DNA of 64,000 nt, taken from CAYOSF01 sp964406605 (lineage in GTDB: Bacteria > Chloroflexota > Dehalococcoidia > DSTF01 > RBG-16-68-14). Where the stretch lies: positions 186,001 to 250,000 of the forward strand of contig CAYOSF010000004.1 in assembly GCA_964406605.1 (NCBI GenBank), written 5' to 3'. Shown here piece by piece: positions 1 through 6,430 of this stretch. Position 1 is the first letter of the stretch. Each line of letters starts with the position of its first letter. The notes under the pieces were generated by a model. The model was not told where the DNA came from. It saw only the letters and a list, made by a program, of their open reading frames with translations, and did no database searches. The position numbers were made by a program, and so were the translations under genes.

Positions 1-167
1 AGAAGATTGTTTCCCGCCAGCGGGAAGGGCGGAGAAACAAGTACTGGGTGGACTACACCGCTCTCTTGGAGTACAAGTTGCCGGGGCCGTTCTCCGTCGT
101 CGAACTGGCCGAGAACCTGACGCACATAGCCGGGCGCCTGCAGGAACTCCAGCGCCTCCGGCGCTAG
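1..167 (+). CDS. C-terminal end of a probable winged-helix transcriptional regulator (partial)
   Basis: The frame is open from base 3 to the TAG at 165-167 and encodes about 54 residues; the 5' part lies outside the window. The peptide starts KIVSRQREGRRNKYWVDY. This resembles the wing of MarR/ArsR-type winged-helix proteins, where a Q/R-rich REGRRNxY strand is typical, followed by a C-terminal amphipathic helix (HIAGRLQELQRLRR). It overlaps the convergent hydrolase gene by 4 bases, so the two genes share their ends. Family assignment rests on a short motif only and the target is unknown. Confidence 0.55.
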   Translation, partial: KIVSRQREGRRNKYWVDYTALLEYKLPGPFSVVELAENLTHIAGRLQELQRLRR

Positions 168-997
168 GCAGTCGCGGAAGAAGCACCCTCGCCAGATAGG
201 ACTTTCGTCTCCATCCAGCTCAGCATGTCGCCGGCGATGGACTCCCATCCCGGCTCTTCGGGCAGCCAATGGCCGTGGCCCGGATACACACGCAAGTCCG
301 CGCCGTACTTTCGGGCGATGCGTCGAACCGACCGAGCCGGCGTGATGTTGTCGTCCGAGCCCACGAGGCAGAGCATGGGGCAGCGCACCCGGGAGGCATC
401 GACCGGAACGCCCGTCACCGCGATCTCCCTCCCCACGATGCCGGAGTCGGGCGCCATCTTGTCGTAGAGCCTGCGGCGGTCGGCCTGCGGGATGCGATTG
501 AGGAGCGTCCTCGCGGCGCCACCGAAGGACGGCAGGAACGGCCGGCCCAGGAGCAGGTCGAGCGTGTGGCGGAGGTACGTCGGCAATGCAGCTAGAGGTG
601 GCAGCACGCGGACGTCGCCGGGAGCGGCGGACGCGACCAAGACCGCGGCGCGGCAGCGGCCCGCCTCGGCTACCTTCTGCGCAAGCAGCCCGCCAAGGCT
701 CCATCCGATGACGATCGCCTCTCCATCGACGGCGTCCAGAACGCGCAGCGTGTCGTCCACGAAGTCCTGGATGCGGAGGCCGCGCGCGTGTTCCGGCGGA
801 ACGCCACGGCGGCCACGCCGAGAGGCCGCATAGCAGTCGAACCCTGCCTCGGAGAAGAAGCGCAGGTAGGTGGGCATGAAATCGTGGTCGCTCCAGTAGC
901 CGTGGAGGAAGACCAGCGGGGACGAACGGCGCTCGCCATCGGCTGCAGCGAACAGGCCGGGGAAGCCAGCGATCTCTTTCGGTTGGGACTCACTCAT
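164..997 (-). CDS. Alpha/beta hydrolase
   Basis: A 277-residue cytoplasmic alpha/beta hydrolase with no signal peptide. The oxyanion-hole strand is VFLHGYW. The nucleophile elbow is GWSLGG (Ser nucleophile), the acid is in LVGSDDNITP and the catalytic histidine is in GHGHWLPEE. All three triad positions are present and the length is normal for the family. The substrate cannot be told from sequence; esters, lactones or haloalkanes are possible in this superfamily. It lies 48 bases downstream of, and on the same strand as, the acyl-CoA dehydrogenase gene, so co-transcription is plausible. Confidence 0.85.
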   Translation of the reverse strand: MSESQPKEIAGFPGLFAAADGERRSSPLVFLHGYWSDHDFMPTYLRFFSEAGFDCYAASRRGRRGVPPEHARGLRIQDFVDDTLRVLDAVDGEAIVIGWSLGGLLAQKVAEAGRCRAAVLVASAAPGDVRVLPPLAALPTYLRHTLDLLLGRPFLPSFGGAARTLLNRIPQADRRRLYDKMAPDSGIVGREIAVTGVPVDASRVRCPMLCLVGSDDNITPARSVRRIARKYGADLRVYPGHGHWLPEEPGWESIAGDMLSWMETKVLSGEGASSATA

Positions 998-1045
998 GCT
1001 CTGCCACTACCTTTCTCCCGGCTGGTTTCTGGACACGGTCCAGTC

Positions 1046-2218
1046 CTAGCGCGGCAGGCCGAGGCCGCGCGTGGCGATGATGCCGCGCTGCACCTCGCTG
1101 GTGCCGGCCGCGATGGTGCTGGAGACGGCGCTCACGTAGCCGCGCTCCAGCCGCCCCTTGAGCGGCGCCCACTTGGAGCCCGGCGAAAGGCCGCCGAACA
1201 GCCCCAGGAGCTGGATCCCGGTCAGCGCGAGTCGCTGCGACAGCTCCGAGCCGTACAGCTTGCTGATCGACGCCTCATAGTTGGGGATGATCCCCTGCGA
1301 CTGCATCCAGGGGATGCGATACGCGATCGAGGTGCCGGCCGCGATCTCCACGGCGCGGTCGGCCAGGCGCAGGCGCACCTGCGGGTTGCGCTGCACCGTC
1401 TCCGAATGCTCCTGGACGTAGGCGACAAGGCGCTCCAGGGTCCGGCGGCCGCCGGCGTACGCCTGGATGCCCGACCGCTCGAAGTCGAGCGCCACCGCCA
1501 CCTGGTACCAGCCACGGTTGACCTCACCGACGAGGTAATCCTTGGGGATGCGCACGCTGTCGAAGTAGACTTCGCTGAACGCGCCCGATCCGGCCATGTT
1601 GATCAGCGGACGGATGGTAACGCCGGGCGCGTCCATCGGCACCACGAAGGTGCTGATCCCCTTGTGCTTCGGCGCGTCGGGGTCGGTGCGGGCGGCCAGC
1701 CAGCCCCAGTTCGACCGGTGGGCGCCGGAGGTCCAGATCTTCTGGCCGTCGATGACCCACTCGTCGCCGTCCAACACCGCCCGCGTCTTGAGGGCGGCCA
1801 GGTCCGACCCGGCCTCCGTCTCAGAGTAGAGCGTGCACCAGACGTCTTCGGCGGACGTGATGCGAGGAATGAACCGCTCCTTCTGCTCGTCCGTGCCGTA
1901 GAGCATGATCGCGGGGCCGACCCAGGCGACGCCCATCGCGAAACCGCCGGGCACGGCGTGGTACGACAACTCCTCGTTGTAGATGAGCTGCTGCATGTGG
2001 GAGGCCTCCAGGCCGCCGTACTCCTTGGGCCAGGCCATCGCCAGCCACTTCTTCTCGGCCAGCTTCTTGGTGATGCTGCGGCCCAGCTCGTAGAGGGCCT
2101 GCTCGTCCTCGTCCTCACCGTAGCCGCTGCCCTCCCAGCCCTCCGGCAGCACCTCTGCGATGAACTCGCGTATCTCCTTGCGGAACGCTTCCTCCTCAGG
2201 TGTGAACCGAAAGTCCAT
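1046..2218 (-). CDS. Acyl-CoA dehydrogenase family protein
   Basis: A 390-residue protein with the full acyl-CoA dehydrogenase architecture: N-terminal helical domain (MDFRFTPEEEAFRKEIREF), a middle beta domain with the FAD-contacting CTLYSETEAGSDLAALKT and GQKIWTSGAHRSNWGWLAAR segments, and a C-terminal helical domain ending in AAGTSEVQRGIIATRGLGLP. The family oxidises the alpha-beta bond of acyl-CoA thioesters using FAD and electron-transfer flavoprotein. The usual catalytic-base region is not obvious to me, so the substrate (fatty acyl, branched or sterol-type) is left open. The ATG is preceded by a good AGGAGGGG ribosome site. The FrnE selenoprotein gene lies 69 bases upstream on the same strand. 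Confidence 0.9.
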   Translation of the reverse strand: MDFRFTPEEEAFRKEIREFIAEVLPEGWEGSGYGEDEDEQALYELGRSITKKLAEKKWLAMAWPKEYGGLEASHMQQLIYNEELSYHAVPGGFAMGVAWVGPAIMLYGTDEQKERFIPRITSAEDVWCTLYSETEAGSDLAALKTRAVLDGDEWVIDGQKIWTSGAHRSNWGWLAARTDPDAPKHKGISTFVVPMDAPGVTIRPLINMAGSGAFSEVYFDSVRIPKDYLVGEVNRGWYQVAVALDFERSGIQAYAGGRRTLERLVAYVQEHSETVQRNPQVRLRLADRAVEIAAGTSIAYRIPWMQSQGIIPNYEASISKLYGSELSQRLALTGIQLLGLFGGLSPGSKWAPLKGRLERGYVSAVSSTIAAGTSEVQRGIIATRGLGLPR

Positions 2219-2225
2219 GGTACCC

Positions 2226-2335
2226 CTCCTGGCAGAACCTAGAACCTAGAAGCGAGAACCCAGGAATCAGAACCTGGAGCTAGCCGGCTATGAGGCTGCC
2301 CCGGTTCTTGGCCCTTGGTTCTGGGTTCTCTGCTT
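2226..2335. repeat. Low-complexity AGAACC-type repeats across the frnE 3' end
   Basis: Short imperfect repeats of AGAACCTAGAACC / GGTTCTTGGCCC type occupy the spacer between the dehydrogenase and the selenoprotein gene and continue over its last codons. They give that protein a repetitive QRTQNQGPRTG tail which is probably not part of the ancestral fold. Confidence 0.6.
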
Positions 2336-2941
2336 CGCTCCCATCCTTCGTGCTACGTCCTCGAAGACAGCGTACTCCTGCGCCCCCACAATGGGAAACT
2401 GCCGCTCGCCGGTCTGGAAGACGAACGTCGGCGTTCCCGCGATGCCGGACCTCTTCGCCTCAGCCGTGCGTTCGTCCACCAGGGACGCGTAGCGCCTCGA
2501 TTCCAGCGCTTCCCCCAGCGCGGCTGTGTCGAGGCCGCACCCCTCGCCCAGCCCCTTCAACACCACCACGTCGCCGATATCCCGTCCTTGGCCGAAGAAG
2601 GCTTCGAAGAGGGCGCGGTGGTAGGGCGCGAACGCGGCCTGCTCGCGGGCGAACTCCGCAGCCTCGAGCGGGCGGTGGGAGTTGGGGATGTGCGTCTGCG
2701 GCTCGAACGCGAGGCCGTCCTCTTCGAGCATCTCCCGCAACCGCTGGTAGCGGCCGGCGCGGTCCGACAGACCCCTCCATTCGATCCCCTCGGGCGGGAT
2801 CTCCGGGTGCAGCTCGAAGGGCTGCCATTCCAGGTCGATGTCAAACTCCCGTTCCAGCCGCTCGGCCCGCACGAGGCCGAGATAGCACCACGGTCAGATG
2901 TAGTCGGAGACGACGGTGACGCGCAGGCGGTCGTCCGGCAT
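2288..2941 (-). CDS. FrnE/DsbA-family oxidoreductase, selenoprotein (UGA read as Sec16)
   Basis: This is a DsbA-fold thiol-disulfide oxidoreductase of the FrnE / 2-hydroxychromene-2-carboxylate isomerase-like branch. Reading from the ATG at 2941 gives MPDDRLRVTVVSDYI, then TGA (2896-2894), then PWCYLGLVRAERLER, and continues in frame to 2288 (217 residues). In this family the motif after a VSDY[IV] strand is C-P-W-C, so the TGA sits exactly on the first active-site Cys and makes U-P-W-C. The resolving Cys19 is kept, and the cis-proline loop GIAGTPTFVF typical of the fold is present. A SECIS-like hairpin follows the TGA. Without recoding, the only start is a GTG at 2872, which deletes the active site. 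There is no signal peptide, so it acts in the cytoplasm. A TATACT box ends six bases before the ATG and there is no ribosome-binding site, suggesting a leaderless mRNA. Confidence 0.85.
2861..2881 (-). promoter_or_regulatory. Bacterial SECIS-like hairpin of the frnE-type gene
   Basis: Beginning 12 nt after the TGA, an 8-bp stem (CTCGGCCT with GGGCCGAG, one U-G pair at the top) carries the loop CGTGC. The loop starts 20 nt after the TGA and has G at its second position. This fits the known rules for bacterial SECIS elements (apical loop 16-37 nt from UGA, G in the first two loop bases). The hairpin lies wholly inside the coding region, as expected for SelB recognition. Confidence 0.75.
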
Positions 2942-2947
2942 AGCGGG

Positions 2948-2953
2948 AGTATA
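2948..2953 (-). promoter_or_regulatory. -10 box of a probable leaderless promoter
   Basis: TATACT on the minus strand ends six bases before the selenoprotein ATG at 2941, so transcription would begin at or next to the start codon. No clear -35 box is seen. Confidence 0.45.
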
Positions 2954-3119
2954 GTAGCACACGGGAAGGAGGGGCGAGCGGCCGGCGGCCGCAGCCCAGA
3001 GCCAATTCCCTCAGGAGGGCGGAGCCGCGTTTCTCCGAAGCGGACAGCCGTCCGCTCGGCCCGGCACCGCGTCAACACGACCCGACCATGCACAGCGTCT
3101 GATCCCCGGCGACGCAGGG

Positions 3120-3125
3120 TATAAT
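3120..3125 (+). promoter_or_regulatory. -10 box upstream of the C_GCAxxG_C_C selenoprotein
   Basis: A perfect TATAAT, 78 bases before the ATG at 3204. A -35 match is weak (GTCTGA at 3097-3102). It is the best promoter candidate in the 262-base divergent spacer between the two selenoprotein genes. Confidence 0.45.
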
Positions 3126-3203
3126 CGGCAGGAATGCGGAATCGCCCCGCGGCACCCTCTGTATGGTGATGTGGGGACGGCAAAGAGGAGGAGGGTGAGA
3201 CAC

Positions 3204-3725
3204 ATGGAGCCGAACCGGGCCGCGCAAGTGCTGGCACAGGGTCACGTCTGATCGGAAGCCGTTCTCCTGGCCGTGTGCCAGGAATTCGGGATAGAGAATG
3301 AGATCATTCCTCGGATCGCCAGCGGCTTCGCGGGCGGCTTCGGCAACACGGGGGCGGTCTGCGGCGCCGTCGTGGGTGCTGTGATGGCCATCGGCCTCGT
3401 GCGGGGGCAGGACGAGCCCACGGAGGCAGGAGATGCCGCGTCGGGCGGGGTGGAGGACTTCAGCCGCCGCCTCGAGGAGGCGCGGGAGGCGCCCCCGAAG
3501 GACATGGCGGCGATGCTGGCGGGGTTGAAGCAGGTCCAGGAGTTTCGTCGCCGCTTCGAGGCCGAGTTGGACACCATCAGTTGTCGTGAGCTGACGGGGA
3601 TCGACCTGACCACGGAGGAGGGGCTCCAGCAGCTCATGAGCTCCGACGTTCCGATGACTGTCTGCCTGCCGGCGGTCGGCGTCGCATACCGGCTGGTGGT
3701 GGACATGCTGCGGGAGCTCTCGTAG
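3204..3725 (+). CDS. C_GCAxxG_C_C family redox protein, selenoprotein (UGA read as Sec16)
   Basis: Translation from ATG 3204 (AGGAGGAGGG ribosome site just upstream) gives MEPNRAAQVLAQGHV, then TGA (3249-3251), then SEAVLLAVCQEFGI, and runs to 3725 (173 residues). The family, named C_GCAxxG_C_C, begins with an N-C-[AS]-[EQ]-[AS]-V-L-L segment. Here the TGA replaces that first conserved Cys. The remaining signature cysteines are present: GAVCGAVVGAVM (the GCAxxG element), DTISCRELTGID and MTVCLPAVG. A SECIS-like hairpin follows the TGA. The family is a putative small redox protein of unknown reaction; cytoplasmic, no signal peptide. A conventional call would start at GTG 3273, losing the redox centre. 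It is divergent from the FrnE-type selenoprotein, which suggests related roles. Confidence 0.87.
3265..3283 (+). promoter_or_regulatory. Bacterial SECIS-like hairpin of the C_GCAxxG_C_C gene
   Basis: Thirteen bases after the TGA, a perfect 7-bp stem (TCCTGGC with GCCAGGA) carries the loop CGTGT. The loop starts 20 nt after the TGA, with G at loop position 2. Distance, loop size and first four loop bases match those of the neighbouring selenoprotein gene, though the stems are unrelated in sequence. Confidence 0.77.
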
Positions 3726-3904
3726 CAAGCGGCTGGCAGCGTCGAAACGCCCGTCGCTCCGGAACCGACCATCATATCGCGGGATGGTGGTCACGAAGCG
3801 GGGGACGAGATCCGAACCGGCCGCCGTCTCTTTGGGCCGTAGGTGCTTCGCCCGGCATGGCGGGGGTATGGGAGCACACGGGGACAGCGGCCACGCGTTC
3901 ATGG

Positions 3905-3910
3905 TATGAT
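3905..3910 (+). promoter_or_regulatory. -10 box and duplicated leader of the first repeat protein
   Basis: TATGAT with a possible -35 (GGGACA, 3881-3886, 18-base spacer). The leader that follows (GGTGTCGGTAGGCACC hairpin, then GCGGAGGAGGTGTG) is nearly the same as that of the paralogue starting at 6431, so the promoter and leader were duplicated with the gene. Confidence 0.5.
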
Positions 3911-3956
3911 CGCGCCGCTTGGTGTCGGTAGGCACCACAGGCGGAGGAGGTGTGAC

Positions 3957-5405
3957 ATGCGGCAAAGGCGAGTCCTGGTGACACTTGGAACACTAGCGAT
4001 GACCGGCTTGCTAGGCGCGATGCTGTTGTCGGCAGAGTTAGGCTACGGCGAGGGCACGAACACGATCACCTCACCCGACACCGACGGCGACGTCGGCAAA
4101 TGGACCTCCCTGGCGCTGGACGCCTCGGGGCACCCAGTGGTCAGCTACAACGATTGGACGAACCACGACCTGAAGGTGATGCACTGTGACGACCCCAACT
4201 GCTCAGGCAGTGACGAGAGCATCACCTCGCCCGACAGCGAGGGCGACGTGGGGTACGCTCCGTCCCTGGCACTGGACGCCTTGGGCAATCCGGTCGTCGC
4301 CTACTGCGGTGGCGCCAACAATAGCCTGAAGGTTCTGCACTGCAACGACCCCAATTGCAGCGGCGGGGATGAGAGCGTCACGTCACCCGACACGTCCGGC
4401 GACGGGTGCGCATACAGTTCCCTCGCGCTGGATGCCTCGGGCAATCCGGCGGTGAGCTACTACGCCGGCGGGGACCTGAAGGTTCTGCACTGCAACGACC
4501 CCAGCTGCAGTGGCGGCGACGAAAGCATCACCTCACCCGATACCGACGGCACCGTCGGGAGGGAAAACTCTCTGGTGCTGGACGGAGCAGGTAACCCCGT
4601 GGTCAGCTACTGCGACGACACCCACCGCCATCTGAAGGTGCTTCACTGCAACGACCCCAACTGCGGCGGCGGCGACGAGAGCATCACCTCACCCGACATG
4701 GTGGGGTGGGTGGGCCGGTATACTTCGCTCGCGCTGGACGGCTCCGGCAACCCGGTAGTCAGCTACCAGGACTGGATCAACATGGCGCTGAAGATCCTGC
4801 ACTGCAACGACCCCAACTGCGGCGGCGGCGACGAGAGCATCACCTCACCCGACATGGTGGGAGGCTTCGACCATCGGATCCAGTACGAGCACACGTCTCT
4901 GACGCTGGATGCCTCCGGCAGCCCCGTGGTGAGCTACCACGAGATCAACAAGACACTGAAGATCCTGCGCTGCAACGACCCCAACTGCAGCGGCGGCGAC
5001 GAGAGCATCACCTCGCCGGATTCGGCAAGCGCTACAGGATGGTACACGTCGGTCGCACTGGACGCCTTGGGCAACCCGGTCGTCAGCTACTATGATGCCT
5101 CCAACCGCGACCTCAAGCTGCTACACTGCGGCGATGCGGTCTGCACAGCCAAGCCAACACCGACCTCCACTGCCACGTTGAGCATCACGGCCACGAGCAC
5201 TCCCACCATCTCACCCACACCGACAGCTACACCTACACAGACCCTTCCTCCGGTTGGTGGCGCTGGCGCCTTCCCGGAGATTGGCAGCGACGCAGCAGCA
5301 GGCGCAAGCGACGTGTTGCTCGTGCCCATCGCGGTCGCAGGCACGACCTGCGCCGCGGTTCTGGCCTATGTAGGCTGGTACGCTCAGAGGAGTTCGGCCA
5401 GGTAG
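3957..5405 (+). CDS. Secreted, membrane-anchored protein with seven ~52-residue repeats
   Basis: 482 residues from the ATG that follows GGAGGAGGTGTGAC. An N-terminal signal peptide (RRVLVTLGTLAMTGLLGAML) is followed by seven repeats. Each reads roughly ITSPDxxGxVG, xxTSLALDASGNPVVSYxD, then LKVLHCNDPNCSGGDES. The TSLALD..GNPVVSYYD unit is like the bladed repeats of beta-propeller surface proteins; seven copies would close one propeller (inference). Each repeat has two cysteines at fixed places. After a Thr/Pro-rich linker comes GAFPEIGSDA, a hydrophobic segment (VLLVPIAVAGTTCAAVLAYV) and an Arg tail, resembling a variant sortase signal. It is a paralogue of the protein at 6431 but with a different C terminus. 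Function unknown; probably cell-surface. Confidence 0.8.
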   Translation: MRQRRVLVTLGTLAMTGLLGAMLLSAELGYGEGTNTITSPDTDGDVGKWTSLALDASGHPVVSYNDWTNHDLKVMHCDDPNCSGSDESITSPDSEGDVGYAPSLALDALGNPVVAYCGGANNSLKVLHCNDPNCSGGDESVTSPDTSGDGCAYSSLALDASGNPAVSYYAGGDLKVLHCNDPSCSGGDESITSPDTDGTVGRENSLVLDGAGNPVVSYCDDTHRHLKVLHCNDPNCGGGDESITSPDMVGWVGRYTSLALDGSGNPVVSYQDWINMALKILHCNDPNCGGGDESITSPDMVGGFDHRIQYEHTSLTLDASGSPVVSYHEINKTLKILRCNDPNCSGGDESITSPDSASATGWYTSVALDALGNPVVSYYDASNRDLKLLHCGDAVCTAKPTPTSTATLSITATSTPTISPTPTATPTQTLPPVGGAGAFPEIGSDAAAGASDVLLVPIAVAGTTCAAVLAYVGWYAQRSSAR

Positions 5406-5418
5406 AGAATCGCGCACC

Positions 5419-6333
5419 GTGCCCCGCAAGCGAAGAAACAGTCGGAAGACACCGGGCGACAAGACGGGCGCCACGCTGGAGTTGGCCGACGGCCGTGCGC
5501 TCGGCTACGCGGAGCACGGCGACCCGAAGGGCGAGCCGCTGTTCCACTTCCACGGCCACCCGGGCTCCCGGATGGAGGCGCAGTTGGCGCACGCCGAGGC
5601 GGAGCAGGGGGGCGTCCGCATCATCGCCTTCGACCGGCCGGGCTACGGGCTCTCCGATTTCCAGCCGGGTCGCAAGCTGCTCGACTGGCCCGATGACGTC
5701 GTTGCGGCGGCCGACGCGCTGGGGATCGACCGGTTCGCCGTGGTTGGCGTCTCCGGAGGCGGCCCCTACGCGCTGGCGTGCACCTACAAGATCCCGGACC
5801 GGTTGACGGCGGTGGGCGTCGTGAGCGGCTTCGGTCCGCTGGATGCGCCGGAGGCGACGGCGGGCATGCGACGGCAGAACCGCATCGCCTTCCGGCTCAC
5901 GAGATACGCGCCGCCGGTGGCCCGCCTGGCGATGTGGGCAATGGCGCGCCAGGTACGGCGCGACCCGGAGCGGGTGGTCGCCGCCATCGGTGCGGCGATG
6001 GGCGAGCCCGACCGGCGCATCCTGAGCCGCCCCGAGGTGAAGAAGGCGTTCCTAGACATCATCGTCGAGGCGTTTCGCGCGGGCGCTCGGGGTCCGGCGT
6101 GGGACATGGTGGCGATAGCGCGTCCCTGGGGCTTTCGGCTGGAGGACATCGAAATGCAGGTACACCTCTGGCAGGGGGAGGAGGACCTCCTGGTGCCGCC
6201 GTCGATGGGGCGCTACCAAGCCGAGGCGATCCCCCACTGCAACGCCACTTTCTATCCGGGCGAGGGCCACCTGCTGGTGGTGGACCACATGCGCGAGATC
6301 CAGGAAGCTCTGTTCCCGCGCGATACGCCGTAG
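5419..6333 (+). CDS. Alpha/beta hydrolase
   Basis: 304 residues from a GTG start (an upstream ATG is lacking). The oxyanion motif is HFHGHPGS, the nucleophile elbow GVSGGG (Ser), the acid in GEEDLLVPP and the histidine in YPGEGHLLV, so the triad is complete. The N-terminal 15 residues are very basic (MPRKRRNSRKTPGDK), and there is no signal peptide. The gene sits 13 bases after the first repeat protein and before its paralogue; the two flanking genes were duplicated around it. Substrate unknown. Confidence 0.85.
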   Translation: MPRKRRNSRKTPGDKTGATLELADGRALGYAEHGDPKGEPLFHFHGHPGSRMEAQLAHAEAEQGGVRIIAFDRPGYGLSDFQPGRKLLDWPDDVVAAADALGIDRFAVVGVSGGGPYALACTYKIPDRLTAVGVVSGFGPLDAPEATAGMRRQNRIAFRLTRYAPPVARLAMWAMARQVRRDPERVVAAIGAAMGEPDRRILSRPEVKKAFLDIIVEAFRAGARGPAWDMVAIARPWGFRLEDIEMQVHLWQGEEDLLVPPSMGRYQAEAIPHCNATFYPGEGHLLVVDHMREIQEALFPRDTP

Positions 6334-6379
6334 CTCCGAGCACCTACCATTTCGTCCCCCTGCGCCGTCCCGTTCGTGG

Positions 6380-6385
6380 TACAAT
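6380..6385 (+). promoter_or_regulatory. -10 box and leader hairpin of the second repeat protein
   Basis: TACAAT at the same place relative to the start as TATGAT in the paralogue. It is followed by GTGATGGCATCAC (5-bp perfect stem) and the same GGCGGAGGAGGTGTG ribosome site. The stem sequence differs from the paralogue but pairing is kept. Confidence 0.45.
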
Positions 6386-6430
6386 CGCCCTGCTTGGTGG
6401 TGATGGCATCACAGGCGGAGGAGGTGTGCG

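Noticed and set aside
788..2242. Long open frame opposite the acyl-CoA dehydrogenase (484 codons)
   Set aside because: It is the mirror of a clear enzyme gene, rich in Arg, Ala and His as expected from GC-rich antisense, with no domain or ribosome site.
2288..3725. Sequencing error or ordinary pseudogenes as explanation of the two in-frame TGA codons
   Set aside because: Both TGA codons fall on redox cysteines, both are TGA rather than TAA or TAG, frames are otherwise intact, and both are followed by matching hairpins.
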